From Buchnera aphidicola (Macrosiphoniella sanborni) (GTDB lineage: Bacteria > Pseudomonadota > Gammaproteobacteria > Enterobacterales > Enterobacteriaceae), in NCBI RefSeq assembly GCF_005080885.1, contig NZ_CP034864.1:124001-188000 (forward strand): DNA of 64,000 nt. Direction: 5' to 3'. Within the stretch, counting starts at the first letter, position 1. The number at the start of each line of letters is the position of its first letter. Positions 30,547 to 43,266 of this stretch are shown piece by piece. Made by a program: the position numbers and the translations under genes. The notes under the pieces were generated by a model. The model ran no database searches, had not been told where the DNA came from, and saw nothing but the letters and a program-made list of their open reading frames with translations.

Positions 30547-31683
30547 TTATTTTGTTAAATCGTCAAAAAATCTTTTTACTCCATCAAAAAATCTTTTTGA
30601 ACGTGGACTATTTTTTTCACCACGAAAACCATGAAAACTTTCTCCTAATTCATGTAAAAGAGTTTTTTGTTTATCATTTAAGTTGACTGGTGTTTCCACT
30701 ACAACTCGACACAATAAATCACCTTGATGTCTATTTTGTATTGATTTTACACCTCTTCCTCGAATACGAAAGAGTTTTCCTGATTGTGTTTCGCATGGTA
30801 TTTTGAGTTTTACTTTTCCATCTAGTGTAGGAACTTCTATTTCTCCACCTAATGCAGCCATAGTAAAGTTAATAGGAACTTCGCAGTATAAATTATTTTC
30901 TTCTCTTTCAAAAATGGGATGTTTTTTAACTGTAATTTGCACATAAAGATCACCAGATTGTGCACCATTAATACCGGGTTCTCCTTCGTTGTTAAGACGG
31001 ATTCGATCATTTGTATCAACTCCTGGTGGAATGGAAACTGATAGTCTTTTATATGTTTCTACTCTTCCTTTTCCGCGACATATATTGCAAGGATGTGAAA
31101 TAATTGAACCTTTTCCACCACATTTAGGACATGATTGTTGTACAGTAAAAAAACCTTTTCTAGTATGTATTTGTCCTTTTCCATGACATATAGAGCATAA
31201 ACGTGGTTTTGTTCCGGTTTTAGTGCCACTACCATAACATATATTACATTTTTGAAGAGTAGGAATTTTAATTTCTTTTTTAGTACCTTTAACAGCTTCT
31301 TCTAATATAATTTCTAAATTATAACATAAATCGGATCCTTTTCTGTTTCTTTGTGTTCTATTACCTCCAAAAATATCACCAAAAACATCTCCAAAAATAT
31401 CACTAAAATCTGCTGAACTAGTAAAACTGCTGTATGTACTACTATTAGATTGACCATTTTCAAAAGCCGCATGTCCATATTGATCGTATGCATTTCTTTT
31501 TTCTTCATTGATTAAGATTTCATAAGCTTCTTTAATTTCTTTAAATTTTTCTTCAGCTGTTTTATCTCCCTGATTTCTATCAGGATGATATTTCATTGCC
31601 AGTTTTTTATATGCTTTTTTAATGTCACGTTCTTGAGCTGATTTTGAAATTCCCAAAATTTGATAGTAGTCTTGTTTAGCCAT
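30547..31683 (-). CDS. dnaJ: chaperone DnaJ (Hsp40)
   Basis: 378 residues (E. coli 376). J-domain with the HPD motif ([11 protein letters not shown]), a G/F-rich linker ([11 protein letters not shown]), four zinc-binding CxxCxGxG repeats ([32 protein letters not shown]) and the C-terminal substrate-binding domain. It stimulates DnaK ATPase and delivers substrates. Second gene of the dnaK-dnaJ unit, 110 bases after dnaK with a GC-rich hairpin between. Confidence 0.98.
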   Translation of the reverse strand: MAKQDYYQILGISKSAQERDIKKAYKKLAMKYHPDRNQGDKTAEEKFKEIKEAYEILINEEKRNAYDQYGHAAFENGQSNSSTYSSFTSSADFSDIFGDVFGDIFGGNRTQRNRKGSDLCYNLEIILEEAVKGTKKEIKIPTLQKCNICYGSGTKTGTKPRLCSICHGKGQIHTRKGFFTVQQSCPKCGGKGSIISHPCNICRGKGRVETYKRLSVSIPPGVDTNDRIRLNNEGEPGINGAQSGDLYVQITVKKHPIFEREENNLYCEVPINFTMAALGGEIEVPTLDGKVKLKIPCETQSGKLFRIRGRGVKSIQNRHQGDLLCRVVVETPVNLNDKQKTLLHELGESFHGFRGEKNSPRSKRFFDGVKRFFDDLTK

Positions 31684-31717
31684 TCTTACTTACGCTTCCT
31701 GATTTTAAAATAAATTA

Positions 31718-31747
31718 CACGGGCGTAGATAATTTTCTACGCCCGTG
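31718..31747 (-). promoter_or_regulatory. GC-rich hairpin in the dnaK-dnaJ spacer
   Basis: Perfect 12-bp stem (31718-31729 with 31736-31747) with a 6-base loop, the most GC-rich stem of the window, 36 bases before dnaJ and 47 after dnaK. On the coding (minus) strand only a weak mixed A/T stretch follows, not a T run. It may be a partial terminator or mRNA 3' stabiliser setting the DnaK:DnaJ ratio. Confidence 0.65.
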
Positions 31748-31793
31748 CTTGTTTAAGTTCCATGATAACATTATGAATATTTAATAAAATTAA

Positions 31794-33707
31794 TTATTTT
31801 TTCGAGTCTTTAACTTCTTCAAATTCTGCATCTATAATATTTTCGTCTTTTGTGTTAGAAGATTTTTTTTCATCTTTTTTATTTATGTTTGATGTTTCTT
31901 GATTAATTTCTTTTATTTTAGATGATTGTTGTAATAGATGTTGTATATTTTTTTCGATATCAAGCTTATTTTCTCCTTTTAATGCTGTTTCTAGCTGTTT
32001 TAAAGCCAGTTCAATATCTTTTTTAGTTTGTTCATCAATAGATTCTTTATTTGTATGTATTTGTTTTTTTACACTATGAATTAATTGATCACCTTGATTT
32101 TTTGTTTGAATTAATTCTTCAAATTTTTGATCTGCTTCAGAATTAACTTCTGCATCATGTACCATTTTTTTAATTTCTTCTTCGTTCAATCCAGAAGATG
32201 CTTTTATAGTAATTTTTTGTTCTTTTCCTGTTTTTTTGTCTTTTGCAGATACATGTAATATTCCATCTGAATCAATATCAAATGTTACTTCAATTTGTGC
32301 GGTCCCTCTAGGTGCTGGTTCAATGCCATCTAAGTTAAATTGTCCTAACGATTTATTATCTGATGCTCTTTTACGTTCACCTTGTAATACATGAATAGTC
32401 ACTGCGGATTGATTGTCTTCAGCTGTTGAAAAGACTTGACTATGTTTAGTAGGAATAGTAGTGTTTTTGTTTATAAGAGAAGTCATTACACCACCCATTG
32501 TTTCAATTCCTAGTGATAAAGGAGTAACATCTAATAACAAGACATCTTTAACGTCTCCGGAAAGAACTCCTCCTTGAACTGCAGCACCAACTGCTACAGC
32601 TTCATCAGGATTGACATCTTTTCGAGGTTCTTTCCCAAAAAATTCTGCAACTTTTTTTTGAACCATAGGCATTCTTGTTTGACCACCAACTAATATTACA
32701 TCATGTATATCCGAAACTGATAATCCTGCATCTTTTAAAGCAACTTTTAGTGGTTCAATTGAACGTATTATTAAATCTTCAACTAAAGATTCTAATTTTG
32801 CTCGTGTTACTTTTATATTTAGATGTTTAGGACCATTAGCATCTGCTGTAATATAAGGAAGATTTACATCTGTTTGTTGTGCAGATGATAATTCTATTTT
32901 TGCTTTTTCTGCAGATTCTTTTAAACGTTGCATAGATAATGGATCATTTCTTAAATCTATTCCTTGTTCTTTTTTAAATTCTGATACTAAATAATTAATT
33001 AATCTACTATCAAAATCTTCTCCACCGAGATGGGTATCTCCATTAGTTGCAAGCACTTCAAATGTTTTTTCTTTATCAACATCATCAATTTCAATAATAG
33101 ATATGTCAAAAGTACCACCACCTAGATCATAAACTGCTATTGTTCTATTTCCTTGACCTTTATCTAAACCATAAGCAAGAGCTGCAGCTGTCGGTTCATT
33201 TATAATTCTTTTTACTTCTAGTCCAGCAATTCTTCCTGCATCTTTAGTAGCTTGACGTTGAGCATCATTAAAATATGCTGGAACTGTAATTACAGCTTCT
33301 TTAATTGTCTCTCCTAAATAATCTTCTGCAGTTTTTTTCATTTTTTTTAATACTTCTGCAGAAATTTGAGGAGGTGCCATTTTTCGTTTTTTTATATCAA
33401 TCCAAGCATCTCCATTATCAGAATTGACAATTTTGTAAGGCATGATTTTAATATCACGTTGTACTTCGTCATCTGCAAATTTTCTTCCAATTAAACGTTT
33501 AATAGCAAATAATGTATTATTTGGATTGGTTATAGCTTGACGTTTTGCAGGTTGTCCTACTAGGACTTCTCCTTCTTGAGTATACGCGATAATTGACGGT
33601 GTAGTGCGATCACCTTCAGAATTTTCTAAAACACGAGGTTTATTGCCATCCATAATAGCAACACAAGAATTAGTTGTTCCTAAGTCAATACCAATAATTT
33701 TACCCAT
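31794..33707 (-). CDS. dnaK: chaperone DnaK (Hsp70)
   Basis: 637 residues (E. coli 638). Starts [18 protein letters not shown]; phosphate-binding and hinge motifs [23 protein letters not shown] and LVGGQTRMP; a substrate-binding domain; the tail ends DAEFEEVKD. Very strongly conserved, unlike most neighbours. ATP-driven folding with DnaJ and GrpE. A near-consensus heat-shock promoter lies about 110 bases upstream, so induction by sigma-32 is likely if rpoH is present in the genome. Confidence 0.99.
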   Translation of the reverse strand: MGKIIGIDLGTTNSCVAIMDGNKPRVLENSEGDRTTPSIIAYTQEGEVLVGQPAKRQAITNPNNTLFAIKRLIGRKFADDEVQRDIKIMPYKIVNSDNGDAWIDIKKRKMAPPQISAEVLKKMKKTAEDYLGETIKEAVITVPAYFNDAQRQATKDAGRIAGLEVKRIINEPTAAALAYGLDKGQGNRTIAVYDLGGGTFDISIIEIDDVDKEKTFEVLATNGDTHLGGEDFDSRLINYLVSEFKKEQGIDLRNDPLSMQRLKESAEKAKIELSSAQQTDVNLPYITADANGPKHLNIKVTRAKLESLVEDLIIRSIEPLKVALKDAGLSVSDIHDVILVGGQTRMPMVQKKVAEFFGKEPRKDVNPDEAVAVGAAVQGGVLSGDVKDVLLLDVTPLSLGIETMGGVMTSLINKNTTIPTKHSQVFSTAEDNQSAVTIHVLQGERKRASDNKSLGQFNLDGIEPAPRGTAQIEVTFDIDSDGILHVSAKDKKTGKEQKITIKASSGLNEEEIKKMVHDAEVNSEADQKFEELIQTKNQGDQLIHSVKKQIHTNKESIDEQTKKDIELALKQLETALKGENKLDIEKNIQHLLQQSSKIKEINQETSNINKKDEKKSSNTKDENIIDAEFEEVKDSKK

Positions 33708-33818
33708 TAAAATTTCTCCTTGAATAAAGTTTGGTTTGTAATCTTAATATGTTCATTTTTTTGTTTTTTAATGAGTCATATATTTTTATGAGATTTTCTT
33801 TAATATTGAATGATTATT

Positions 33819-33848
33819 AGATGGGGTCGCTTTTTCATGCATCAAGGG
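33819..33848 (-). promoter_or_regulatory. sigma-32 heat-shock promoter of dnaKJ
   Basis: Reading leftward: CCCTTGAT (33841-33848), 14-base spacer, CCCCATCT (33819-33826). This matches the sigma-32 consensus (CTTGAA, 13-15 bases, CCCCAT) and closely the E. coli dnaK P1 promoter. G/C-rich boxes are conspicuous in this AT-rich spacer. Predicted 5' leader about 100 bases. Confidence 0.9.
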
Positions 33849-34027
33849 CTAAAAAAAAAATAAAGTTTTAGTATAGTAAAATTAGTACTTTATTTTTTTT
33901 AGTTAATATAATTAATGTTATAATAAATTATTTAATTAAATTAATAATATTAATAAAAATATATTTAAATATATATATTTTAAAATTATATATTATAAAT
34001 TTTTCTTAAGGAAGTAAGGAAGATATA

Positions 34028-34405
34028 GTGCAAAAGTCAATAATAATTAACGAATATTTATCTTTTTTTATTTTTATTATTTCTTCTTTAGGATTTTGTT
34101 GTTTTATGCTTTTGTTAAGTGGAATTTTAGGTGGTCGTTCTTCTTCTAGAAATAAAAATACTCCTTTTGAATCAGGAATTGTTGCATCTAAAAATACTCA
34201 TTTACATTTTTCTGTAAAATTTTATTTAGTTGCTATGTTTTTTGTTATTTTTGATGTTGAATCATTGTATTTATATGCTTGGTCTGTAAGTGTTTATGAA
34301 TCTGGATGGATGGGTTTTTTTGAATCTTCTGCTTTTGCTATATCTTTTATATTAGCATTATTTTATTTAATTCGTATGAAAGCATTAACATGGGTATCGT
34401 CTTAA
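34028..34405 (+). CDS. nuoA: NADH-quinone oxidoreductase subunit A, GTG start
   Basis: 125 residues (E. coli 147). Three membrane segments; conserved PFESGI, KFYLVAMFFVIFDVESLYLYAW and ESGW stretches. Membrane-arm subunit next to NuoH and the quinone site. I accept GTG at 34028 because a double Shine-Dalgarno (AAGGAAGTAAGGAAG) ends a few bases before it; the N-terminus is about 20 residues shorter than in E. coli. First of 13 nuo genes in the same order as E. coli; the operon promoter should lie between the dnaK promoter and here. Confidence 0.95.
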   Translation: MQKSIIINEYLSFFIFIISSLGFCCFMLLLSGILGGRSSSRNKNTPFESGIVASKNTHLHFSVKFYLVAMFFVIFDVESLYLYAWSVSVYESGWMGFFESSAFAISFILALFYLIRMKALTWVSS

Positions 34406-34453
34406 AGATTAAGAATTTTTTAAATTTTATTTTTTAATTTGATGGAATATAAT

Positions 34454-35125
34454 ATGAAATACACTTTAACGCGTGCGGAATATAAAGATAAAAAAAAATA
34501 TCCACAACAAACATCTCAATCTGTTTCAGATCCTATTGAGCAATATATAAAAAAAAATATTTTTATGGGGAAAATTACTCAATTTTTGCATAAATTAGTT
34601 AATTGGGGGAGAAAAAATTCTCTTTGGCCTTATAATTTTGGATTATCTTGTTGTTATGTAGAAATGGTGTCTTCATTTACATCTATACATGATGTAGCAC
34701 GTTTTGGATCTGAAGTTTTACGCGCATCTCCAAGACAAGCTGATGTTATGGTTATTGCAGGTACTCCATTTATAAAAATGGCACCAGTTATTCAGAGATT
34801 ATATGATCAAATGTTAGAACCTAAATGGGTCATTTCTATGGGAGCATGTGCTAATTCTGGTGGCATGTATGATATTTATTCTGTTGTTCAAGGAGTAGAT
34901 AAATTTTTACCAGTTGATATTTATATTCCGGGTTGCCCTCCGCGTCCAGAAGCATATATGCAAGGTTTAATGTTATTGCAAAAATTAATTAATGAAGAAA
35001 GACGCCCATTATCTTGGGTTGTAGGAGAACAGGGTATATATCATAAAAAAATGGTATCTGAAAAGAAGATTAATAGAAATAAAAGAATTGATGTTATTAA
35101 TCTTTCTACTGCAGAAAAAATTTAG
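34454..35125 (+). CDS. nuoB: NADH-quinone oxidoreductase subunit B
   Basis: Carries cluster N2, which passes electrons to quinone. Ligand cysteines are seen in [19 protein letters not shown] and [11 protein letters not shown] start at ATG 34454 ([10 protein letters not shown], matching E. coli MDYTLTR); GATGGA lies a few bases ahead. That gives 223 residues (E. coli 220). ATG 34442 and TTG 34439 are in frame but lack ribosome-binding sites and add residues not in the family. Confidence 0.95.
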   Translation: MKYTLTRAEYKDKKKYPQQTSQSVSDPIEQYIKKNIFMGKITQFLHKLVNWGRKNSLWPYNFGLSCCYVEMVSSFTSIHDVARFGSEVLRASPRQADVMVIAGTPFIKMAPVIQRLYDQMLEPKWVISMGACANSGGMYDIYSVVQGVDKFLPVDIYIPGCPPRPEAYMQGLMLLQKLINEERRPLSWVVGEQGIYHKKMVSEKKINRNKRIDVINLSTAEKI

Positions 35126-35241
35126 ATTATCATGAAAAACTATAATATTATTCTTGATGCTTAAAATTTTTTTTTATTAAATAAAATATATACACTACAT
35201 CTTCATAAATAATTATAGTACTTAAGTATAATGAGAAATTT

Positions 35242-37044
35242 ATGGTGAATTTAATACAAGAAGAAAATATTCCTTTATTGAAAAAAGAGTTAAAAAATCT
35301 TGAAAAAGATTCAATAATTAAAATTTTATTTGATATGTTTGGTGAAGAATTATGTTGTTATCAAAGTAGTCTCACTGGTTTTCCTATAATTTGGGTTAAT
35401 AAAAAATTATTATTAGATGTTGGAAAATTTTTATATACTTTATCTTCACCTTATATAATGCTTTACGATTTGCATGGTATTGATGAACGATTAAGATTTC
35501 ATCGTGATAAATTACCTCCTGCTGATTTTTCAGTTTTTTATCATTTGATATCTATTGAGCGCAATTCTGATATTATGATTAAAGTACCGTTGTCAGAAGA
35601 TGATTTAATTGTTCCAACATTGACTAATTTATTTCCTAACGCTAATTGGTATGAACGTGAAACATGGGATATGTTTGGTATTGTATTTGATAAACATCCG
35701 AATTTAACTCGTATTATTATGCCCAGTACATGGCAGGGTCATCCTTTGAGAAAAAATTATTCTGCAAGAGCAACAGAATATTCACCATTTTTTTTAAATA
35801 CAACAAAAGAAGATCTTGAAATGGAAGGTTTAAGGTTTAAACCTGAATTATGGGGTATGAAAAGAAAAAATGATAATGTAGAATTTATGTTTTTAAATCT
35901 AGGTCCAAATCATCCTTCAGCTCATGGTGCTTTTAGAATTATTCTACAACTTGATGGAGAAAATATTGTCGATTGTGTACCAGATATTGGATATCATCAT
36001 CGCGGAGCAGAAAAAATGGGAGAACGTCAATCATGGCACAGTTATATTCCATATACTGACCGAATTGAATATCTGGGAGGTTGTGTTAACGAAATGCCTT
36101 ATGTTTTAGCTGTAGAAAAATTAGCGCATATTTCTGTTCCAGAAAAAGTAGAAGTTATTAGAGTAATGATGTCAGAATTATTTAGAATTAACAGTCATCT
36201 ATTATATATTTCTACTTTTATTCAAGATGTAGGTTGTATGACTCCTGTATTTTTTGCTTTTACTGATCGTCAAAAAATCTATGATTTAATCGAAGCAATT
36301 ACAGGTGCTCGTATGCATCCAGCTTGGTTTCGTATTGGTGGAGTTGCTAATGATTTACCAAAAGGTTGGAATATTTTATTAAGAGAATTTTTAAATTGGA
36401 TGCCAAAAAGGTTAAAATATTACGTCACAATGGCTTTAAAAAATAGTATTTTAATTAATCGTTCGAAGGGAATTGCTGCATATAATAAAAAAGAAGCATT
36501 AGAATGGGGTGTTACTGGAGCTGGACTTCGTGCAACAGGATTAAATTTTGATATAAGAAAAATGAGGCCTTATTCTGGTTATCAAAATTATAATTTTGAC
36601 GTTCCAATAGGAACAGGAATTAGTGATGCTTATTCACGAGTTATGATAAAAGTAGAAGAAGTATATCAAAGTCTTTTTATTTTAGAACAGTGTTTAAATA
36701 ATATGCCAGAAGGACCTTTTAAATCTGATCATCCATTAAGTACTCCTCCTTCCAAAGAATGTGTATTACAAAACATTGATACAATGATTACTCATTTTTT
36801 ACAAGTTTCTTGGGGACCAGTGATTCCAGAAAATGAAAGTTTTCAAATGATTGAAGCAACTAAAGGAATTAATAGTTATTATTTGATTAGTGACGGTGGT
36901 ACTATGAGTTATCGTACAAGAATACGTACACCTAGTTTTCCACATTTACAACAAATACCTTCAGTAATTCGCGGAAGTTTAATATCAGATTTAATTGTAT
37001 ATCTAGGAAGTATAGATTTTGTTATGTCTGATGTGGATAGATAA
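35242..37044 (+). CDS. nuoC: NADH-quinone oxidoreductase fused subunit C/D
   Basis: 600 residues, the enterobacterial NuoC-NuoD fusion. The NuoC part (about 1-200) includes the conserved [15 protein letters not shown]; the NuoD part includes [16 protein letters not shown] and [14 protein letters not shown] near the quinone-binding site, and ends with the fully conserved [12 protein letters not shown]. Peripheral arm, contacts NuoB. The D half is far better conserved than the C half. A 116-base spacer separates it from nuoB, longer than in E. coli. Confidence 0.98.
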   Translation: MVNLIQEENIPLLKKELKNLEKDSIIKILFDMFGEELCCYQSSLTGFPIIWVNKKLLLDVGKFLYTLSSPYIMLYDLHGIDERLRFHRDKLPPADFSVFYHLISIERNSDIMIKVPLSEDDLIVPTLTNLFPNANWYERETWDMFGIVFDKHPNLTRIIMPSTWQGHPLRKNYSARATEYSPFFLNTTKEDLEMEGLRFKPELWGMKRKNDNVEFMFLNLGPNHPSAHGAFRIILQLDGENIVDCVPDIGYHHRGAEKMGERQSWHSYIPYTDRIEYLGGCVNEMPYVLAVEKLAHISVPEKVEVIRVMMSELFRINSHLLYISTFIQDVGCMTPVFFAFTDRQKIYDLIEAITGARMHPAWFRIGGVANDLPKGWNILLREFLNWMPKRLKYYVTMALKNSILINRSKGIAAYNKKEALEWGVTGAGLRATGLNFDIRKMRPYSGYQNYNFDVPIGTGISDAYSRVMIKVEEVYQSLFILEQCLNNMPEGPFKSDHPLSTPPSKECVLQNIDTMITHFLQVSWGPVIPENESFQMIEATKGINSYYLISDGGTMSYRTRIRTPSFPHLQQIPSVIRGSLISDLIVYLGSIDFVMSDVDR

Positions 37045-37066
37045 TTATGAATAAAAAAAAAATATA

Positions 37067-37555
37067 ATGCGTAAAATTTCTATTAAATTCAAATTAACTA
37101 ATGAAGAAATTCAAGAAATAAATAATCAAAAAAAGTATTATGAAAATTTTCGTTCTATTTCTATAGAAGCACTGAAAATTGTACAAAAAAAACGTGGTTG
37201 GATTTGTGATCAAGCGATTTATGCTATTGCTGAAATATTGAAAATTCATCCTAGTGAAGTTGAAGGTGTTGCTACTTTCTATAGTCAAATTTTTCGTCAA
37301 CCAGTTGGTCGTAATATCATTCGTTATTGTGATAGTGTGGTATGTTTTTTAACTGGTTATAAAAATATAAAAATTACTTTAGAAAAATGTCTAAAAGTAA
37401 AAATTGGGCAAACTACGCAAGATAATAAGTTTACTTTATTACCCGTTTGTTGTTTAGGAAATTGTGATAAAGGGCCAACAATTATGATTAATGAAGATCT
37501 GTATTCTTTTTTAACTCCAGAATCTATTCCACATATACTGGAATCATATAAATGA
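37067..37555 (+). CDS. nuoE: NADH-quinone oxidoreductase subunit E
   Basis: 162 residues (E. coli 166). Thioredoxin-like fold holding [2Fe-2S] cluster N1a; ligands Cys88 and Cys93 (YCDSVVCF) and Cys129 and Cys133 ([10 protein letters not shown]). Works with NuoF in the NADH dehydrogenase module. Its stop overlaps the nuoF ATG by 4 bases. Confidence 0.97.
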   Translation: MRKISIKFKLTNEEIQEINNQKKYYENFRSISIEALKIVQKKRGWICDQAIYAIAEILKIHPSEVEGVATFYSQIFRQPVGRNIIRYCDSVVCFLTGYKNIKITLEKCLKVKIGQTTQDNKFTLLPVCCLGNCDKGPTIMINEDLYSFLTPESIPHILESYK

Positions 37556-38889
37556 ATCAAAATATACGCAGCGCAGAAACTCATCCTTTAACATGGCGTT
37601 TAAGAAATGACCAAAATACTGTTTGGATTAAAGAATATGTTTTAAAAGATGGTTATCAAGCTTTAAAAAAAGCATTAAAAAATATGTTATCGAAAGATGT
37701 AATTAATATAGTAAAAGAATCAGGTTTAAAGGGAAGAGGAGGAGCTGGTTTTTCTACTGGTTTAAAATGGACTTTAATGTCTAAAAGTCGCTCTCATAGT
37801 GATAAAAATAGTGCTTATTTAATATGTAATGCTGATGAAATGGAACCTGGTACATATAAAGATCGATTATTAATGGAGAAAATTCCTCATCAATTAATTG
37901 AAGGAATAATATTATCAGGATATGCATTAAATGTATCTCGAGCTTATATTTTTTTAAGAGGAGAATATGTCCAAGCTGAAAAAATTTTAACAAAATCTAT
38001 ACAAGAAGCAACTTTTTTTGGTTTTATTGGGTCAAATATTCTTAATAGTGAGTTTAATTTTGAACTAGTTTTACACACTGGAGCTGGACGTTATATTTGT
38101 GGAGAAGAAACAGCTTTAATTAATTCTTTAGAGGGTCGTAGAGCTAATCCAAGATCTAAACCACCGTTTCCAGGAGTATTCGGATTATGGGGAAAACCTA
38201 CTTGTATTAATAATGTAGAAACATTATCTAATGTTCCCAGTATTATATTAAATGGTATAAATTGGTATAAAAATTTATCTAAAAGTTCTGATACTGGTAC
38301 TAAATTAATGGGTTTTTCAGGAAAAGTAAAAAATCCTGGTGTATGGGAATTACCTTTTGGTACCACAGCTCGTGAGATTTTAGAAGATTATGCGTATGGA
38401 ATGAAATCCGGTTATTTTTTAAAAGCTTGGCAACCAGGAGGTGCAGGAACAGATTTTTTAACTGAAAAACATTTAGATTTACCAATGGATTTTAATAATA
38501 TACGTCAAGCTGGTAGTCGTTTAGGAACTGCTCTTGCTATGGCAGTAGATCATAAAACAAATATGGTTGATCTTGTCTATAATATAGAAAAATTTTTTTC
38601 TCGCGAATCATGTGGTCTATGTACGCCATGCAGAGACGGATTACCATGGATTGTAAAAATATTAAAAAGTTTAAAAGATAAAAAAGGACAAAAGAATGAT
38701 ATTAAAGATTTAGAAAGATTGTGTGTACATTTGAGTCCAGGTAAAACATTTTGTGCTCATGCACCTGGAGCAATAGAACCATTACAAAGTGCTATAAAAT
38801 ATTTTCGATCTGAATTTGAATCTGGAATTAATCAAAAACTAGTGCATATAAATAAAACATTTATTGGAATTCAATCGAACAATATTTAG
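37552..38889 (+). CDS. nuoF: NADH-quinone oxidoreductase subunit F
   Basis: 445 residues (E. coli 445). NADH- and FMN-binding subunit; [13 protein letters not shown] is the nucleotide loop, and [12 protein letters not shown] plus the later Cys in [11 protein letters not shown] hold [4Fe-4S] cluster N3. Coupled to nuoE by an ATGA overlap. The C-terminus ([14 protein letters not shown]) diverges slightly from the E. coli tail. Confidence 0.98.
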   Translation: MNQNIRSAETHPLTWRLRNDQNTVWIKEYVLKDGYQALKKALKNMLSKDVINIVKESGLKGRGGAGFSTGLKWTLMSKSRSHSDKNSAYLICNADEMEPGTYKDRLLMEKIPHQLIEGIILSGYALNVSRAYIFLRGEYVQAEKILTKSIQEATFFGFIGSNILNSEFNFELVLHTGAGRYICGEETALINSLEGRRANPRSKPPFPGVFGLWGKPTCINNVETLSNVPSIILNGINWYKNLSKSSDTGTKLMGFSGKVKNPGVWELPFGTTAREILEDYAYGMKSGYFLKAWQPGGAGTDFLTEKHLDLPMDFNNIRQAGSRLGTALAMAVDHKTNMVDLVYNIEKFFSRESCGLCTPCRDGLPWIVKILKSLKDKKGQKNDIKDLERLCVHLSPGKTFCAHAPGAIEPLQSAIKYFRSEFESGINQKLVHINKTFIGIQSNNI

Positions 38890-38987
38890 TTTAAAACTTA
38901 TAATTTTTATAAAAATATTTATGTTATGTTTAAATAAATTTTTTATATAAATTTATCTGAATAAAAAATTTTGGAATTATTCTTTAT

Positions 38988-41726
38988 ATGGCTAAAATTT
39001 ATATAGATGGTGTTATGCATATTGTAAATGAATCGGATAATTTATTACAATCTTGTTTATCATTAGGTATTGATATCCCTTATTTTTGTTGGCATCCCTT
39101 ATTAGGAAGTTTAGGTGCATGTCGTCAATGTGCTGTAACACAATATAATAATTTAGAAGATCGCCAAGGTCGATTAATTATGTCTTGTATGACACCGTCA
39201 ATTGACGGAACTATAATTTCTGTAAACAACATAGAATCTACAATATTTCGCAGTACTATAATTGAATTATTATTAACAAATCATCCACATGACTGTCCAG
39301 TATGTGAGGAGGGTGGTCATTGCCATTTGCAAGATATGACAGTAATGGTAAAACATAATATACGTAATTATAGATTTCGAAAAAGAACACATAAAAATCA
39401 ATATTTAGGATCTTTCATAAAACATGAAATGAATCGATGTATTACATGCTATCGTTGTGTTAGATATTATAACGATTACGCAGATGGTACAGATTTTGGA
39501 GTCTATGGATCTAATAATAATATTTATTTTGGTCGTGTAGAAGATGGTGTTTTAGAAAACGAACATTCAGGTAATTTAATAGAACTATGTCCTACTGGTG
39601 TTTTTACTGATAAAACTCATTCTAAAAAATATAATCGTAAATGGGATATGCAATATTCTCCAAGTATATGTCAAAATTGTAGTATTGGATGTAATATTAG
39701 TATTGGAGAACGTTATGGAGAAATTCGTAGAATAGAAAATAGATATCATGAAAAAATTAATCATTATTTAATTTGTGATCTTGGACGTTTTGGTTATTCT
39801 CATAATAATTTAATTACACGTCCTAAAAATCCAGTCTATTCTAATAATAGATATTCAAAAATATTAAATTTTCATGAAGCTATTAATATAGGCTTTAATT
39901 TTTTTAAAAAATTTAAAAGAGTAATTGGAGTTGGTTCTATAAGAGCTAGTATAGAAAATAATTTTGCATTACAAGAATTAGTAGGCAGAAATAATTTTTC
40001 GAATGGCATGTCTAATAAAGAACAAACATGTATGCAATTAATTTTAGAATTTTTAAAAAATAATTTTATATATACTCCATCGTTAAGAGAAATTGAAAGT
40101 TACGATGTCATTTTAGTTTTAGGAGAAGATTTAACACAAACTTCTGCTCGTGTTGCTTTAGCTGTACGGCAAGCAGTAAAAAAAAAATCACAAGATATAA
40201 ATTATTCTAATGGAATACCAAAATGGAATGTTTCTCCAAGTGTTCATATGTCTGAAAGTGTTAAAAATTCTTTATTTATATTACACACACATGAAAATAA
40301 ATTAGATGATATTTCTGAATGGTCTTATTTTGCTCCTATTGATAAACAAGTAAATTTTGCATCTGCTATTGCTTATGAATTAAATAAAAATTTACCAGAA
40401 GTATTAAATATAGATCCTTTATTAAAAGAAAAAGCATTATTAATCTCTCATCGATTAATTTCATCGAAAAAAACTTTAATTATTTCAGGTTCTCATTCTT
40501 ATGATGTTTCTATTATACAGGCATCAATAAATATAGCTCATTCTATTAAAATTCATTATCCAAATCATCATGTTGGTACAGTTTTTTTGACACCGTCTCC
40601 TAATTCTTTAGGTGTAGCACTATTTGGAGGTATGTCTATAGAATCTGCATTAGAAGAAATTCAAAATAAAAAAGCAGATGCGATAATTTTTATGGAATAC
40701 GATTTATATCGCTCTATATCGCAACATGATTGTGATATTGTTTTTAAAAACAAAGAAAATATTATAACTTTAGATCACCAATATACAGAAACTTATAAGA
40801 AATCTGGATTGACTTTACCGGTAAAAAATTTTACTGAAAGTTCTGGAACAGTTATAAATTTTGAAGGAAGAGCTCAACGTTTTTTTCAAGTTTATGATCC
40901 TTATTTTTATGGTGATAATTATTGTTTTTTTGAAAGTTGGAAATGGTTGCATTGGATGAAATCAAAGATTGATAATACTGAAATATCTTGGACAAATTTA
41001 GATGATGTAATAAGTTCTTATTCTAAAAAATATACAATTTTAAACAAAATAAAATTAGAAGAGTTAAGTTCTAGTTTTCGTGTTCATGGTCAAAAAATTT
41101 CTCGTTCTTCTATTCGTTCTAGTGGTAGAACATCTTTACGTTCCCATATCGATGTTCATGAACCTCGTCAACCTGTTGATAATGATACTATGTTTGCATT
41201 TTCTATGGAAGGTTATAATCAACCTCATGAATCTGTTGCTCATATTCCCTTTGCTTGGTTTCCTGGTTGGAATTCACCACAAGCATGGAATAAATTTCAA
41301 AAAAAGATAGGTAAAGATTTAGTATCTGGAAATTCAGGAGTGCGTCTTTTCACAGAAAATACAATAAAAACAAAAATAGATTTAAGTATTATATCTATGT
41401 CTCAAACTTTTAAAGAAGAAGAATACTGGTATATTATACCTTATTATCATCTTTTTGGAAATGAAGAACTAACTCAATATTCATCTATAATACGAGAAAA
41501 TATACCTATAGAATATGCTTTAATGAGCTTTGAAGATGGGGAAAAATTAAATTTAAAAAAAGACTCAATAGTAGAATTTAATTGTTTAAATAAAAATTAT
41601 CGTTTACCAATACAATTGTCTAAATATTTAACTAAAAGTCACTTAGGATTACCTTTAGGAAGAAAAGGTTTTCCTATTTCTTTGATTGGTAGAAAAATTA
41701 AATTTTTACAGGAATGTATTACATGA
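38988..41726 (+). CDS. nuoG: NADH-quinone oxidoreductase subunit G
   Basis: 912 residues (E. coli 908). N-terminal [2Fe-2S] ferredoxin domain (GACRQCAV and MSCMTP), the His-ligated cluster ([10 protein letters not shown]), two further cluster motifs ([10 protein letters not shown] with CPTGVF, and CQNCSIGCN, the extra N7 site), then a molybdopterin-oxidoreductase-like domain without catalytic role. The C-terminal two thirds are weakly conserved. It contains an A10 run at 40178-40187 with the frame intact. A 98-base spacer separates it from nuoF; the end overlaps nuoH. Confidence 0.97.
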   Translation: MAKIYIDGVMHIVNESDNLLQSCLSLGIDIPYFCWHPLLGSLGACRQCAVTQYNNLEDRQGRLIMSCMTPSIDGTIISVNNIESTIFRSTIIELLLTNHPHDCPVCEEGGHCHLQDMTVMVKHNIRNYRFRKRTHKNQYLGSFIKHEMNRCITCYRCVRYYNDYADGTDFGVYGSNNNIYFGRVEDGVLENEHSGNLIELCPTGVFTDKTHSKKYNRKWDMQYSPSICQNCSIGCNISIGERYGEIRRIENRYHEKINHYLICDLGRFGYSHNNLITRPKNPVYSNNRYSKILNFHEAINIGFNFFKKFKRVIGVGSIRASIENNFALQELVGRNNFSNGMSNKEQTCMQLILEFLKNNFIYTPSLREIESYDVILVLGEDLTQTSARVALAVRQAVKKKSQDINYSNGIPKWNVSPSVHMSESVKNSLFILHTHENKLDDISEWSYFAPIDKQVNFASAIAYELNKNLPEVLNIDPLLKEKALLISHRLISSKKTLIISGSHSYDVSIIQASINIAHSIKIHYPNHHVGTVFLTPSPNSLGVALFGGMSIESALEEIQNKKADAIIFMEYDLYRSISQHDCDIVFKNKENIITLDHQYTETYKKSGLTLPVKNFTESSGTVINFEGRAQRFFQVYDPYFYGDNYCFFESWKWLHWMKSKIDNTEISWTNLDDVISSYSKKYTILNKIKLEELSSSFRVHGQKISRSSIRSSGRTSLRSHIDVHEPRQPVDNDTMFAFSMEGYNQPHESVAHIPFAWFPGWNSPQAWNKFQKKIGKDLVSGNSGVRLFTENTIKTKIDLSIISMSQTFKEEEYWYIIPYYHLFGNEELTQYSSIIRENIPIEYALMSFEDGEKLNLKKDSIVEFNCLNKNYRLPIQLSKYLTKSHLGLPLGRKGFPISLIGRKIKFLQECIT

Positions 41727-42691
41727 TTGGATTAAAAATAAATATAGTTCAAATATTCTTTTCTTTTTTTAAAATTTTTTTTCTTTTGTTCTCAACAGTT
41801 TTTTTTGCTGCTTTTTTAAGTATTATTGAACGAAGATTATTAGCATTATTCCAAAATAGATACGGACCTAACCGAGTTGGTTGGATGGGCAGTTTGCAAA
41901 TATGTGCTGATATGATTAAAATTTTATTTAAAGAAGATTGGACTCCACCTTTTAGTAAGAAATTTATTTTTATTTTATCACCTATAATAGCTTTTATGTC
42001 TTTGTTATGTGTAGTTCCTACTATTCCATTTACATCTAGTTTTATGATTATTGATTTAAATATAGGTATTTTATTTTTTTTAATGATGGCAAGTTTGTCG
42101 GTTTATTCTATACTTTTTGCTGGTTGGTCTAGTAATAATAAATATGCATTATTAGGAGCAATGCGTGCGTGTGTGCAAACTTTAAGTTATGAAGTATTTT
42201 TAGGATTATCATTAATGGGAGTAGTGGCTTGTTCAGGATCATTTAAAATATCAGATATTGTAATACATCAAAAAGATATTTGGAATATTTTCCCCCAGTT
42301 TTTTGGTTTTTTATCTTTTTTTATAGCTGGTTTAGCTGTTTGTCATAGACATCCATTTGATCAACCTGAATCTGAACAAGAATTAGCTGATGGTTATCAT
42401 ATTGAATATTCAGGAATGAAATTTGGTTTATTTTTTATTGGTGAATATATTTCTATTATTGTAGTATCATCATTAATAGTAACAATTTTTTTTGGTGGAT
42501 GGTTAGGTCCATTTATTCCTGGTTTTATTTGGTTTTTTTTAAAAACTATTTTTTTTATTTTTATTTTTATTTTAATCCGAGCTTCTTTGCCAAGGCCACG
42601 ATATGATCACATATTGTTATTTGGATGGAAATATTGTTTACCACTTACATTATTAAATTTATTTTTTACTGCTTTTTTTATTTTATTATAA
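41723..42691 (+). CDS. nuoH: NADH-quinone oxidoreductase subunit H
   Basis: Eight-helix membrane subunit at the junction of the two arms, forming part of the quinone chamber. Conserved GERR-type [57 protein letters not shown] region and [11 protein letters not shown] choose ATG 41723, giving 322 residues, because it forms the ATGA overlap with the nuoG stop and has AGGA 9 bases ahead; ATG 41714 (325 residues) is the alternative, with the AGGA too close to work. Confidence 0.94.
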   Translation: MIGLKINIVQIFFSFFKIFFLLFSTVFFAAFLSIIERRLLALFQNRYGPNRVGWMGSLQICADMIKILFKEDWTPPFSKKFIFILSPIIAFMSLLCVVPTIPFTSSFMIIDLNIGILFFLMMASLSVYSILFAGWSSNNKYALLGAMRACVQTLSYEVFLGLSLMGVVACSGSFKISDIVIHQKDIWNIFPQFFGFLSFFIAGLAVCHRHPFDQPESEQELADGYHIEYSGMKFGLFFIGEYISIIVVSSLIVTIFFGGWLGPFIPGFIWFFLKTIFFIFIFILIRASLPRPRYDHILLFGWKYCLPLTLLNLFFTAFFILL

Positions 42692-42713
42692 AATTGATAA
42701 GAGATTTTTATTT

Positions 42714-43256
42714 ATGACATTAAAAAATATTATTATTGGGTTTTGGACTCAAATAAGAAGCCTTTTAATGATTAGTGCTAATATTTTTTTGAAATCTGAA
42801 ACAAGATTATATCCAGAAGAAAAATTAAATCTTTCACCTCGTTATCGAGGTCGTATTATATTAACTCGTACTATAGATGGACAAGAACGTTGTGTTGCTT
42901 GTAATTTGTGCGCAGCAGTGTGTCCTGTGGATTGTATTTCTTTACAAAAAGATGAAAAAGAAGAAGGTCGTTGGTATCCAAAATTTTTTCGAATTAATTT
43001 TTCTCGTTGTATATTTTGCGGTTTATGTGAAGAAGCTTGTCCTACAGCTGCAATCCAATTAACTCCTGATATTGAACTTGCTGATTTTAAAAGAAAAGAT
43101 TTGGTATATGAAAAAAAAGATTTATTAATTTCAGGTCCAGGAAAATATCCTGATTATAATTTTTATAATTTTTCAGGTGTACATATCAAAAATAAAGAAA
43201 TAGGCGATTTAGATTGTGAATCTAAACCTGTAAATATAAAGAGTTTATTACCATAA
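42714..43256 (+). CDS. nuoI: NADH-quinone oxidoreductase subunit I
   Basis: 180 residues (E. coli 180). Ferredoxin-like protein with two [4Fe-4S] motifs, [15 protein letters not shown] and [15 protein letters not shown], holding N6a and N6b, linking NuoG to NuoB. The N-terminal amphipathic region lies against the membrane arm; ends NIKSLLP as in E. coli. Confidence 0.98.
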   Translation: MTLKNIIIGFWTQIRSLLMISANIFLKSETRLYPEEKLNLSPRYRGRIILTRTIDGQERCVACNLCAAVCPVDCISLQKDEKEEGRWYPKFFRINFSRCIFCGLCEEACPTAAIQLTPDIELADFKRKDLVYEKKDLLISGPGKYPDYNFYNFSGVHIKNKEIGDLDCESKPVNIKSLLP

Positions 43257-43266
43257 GGAGATTTTA

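Noticed and set aside
34439-34453. Upstream TTG/ATG starts for nuoB
   Set aside because: No ribosome-binding site, and the family N-terminus begins at the MKYTLTR of 34454.
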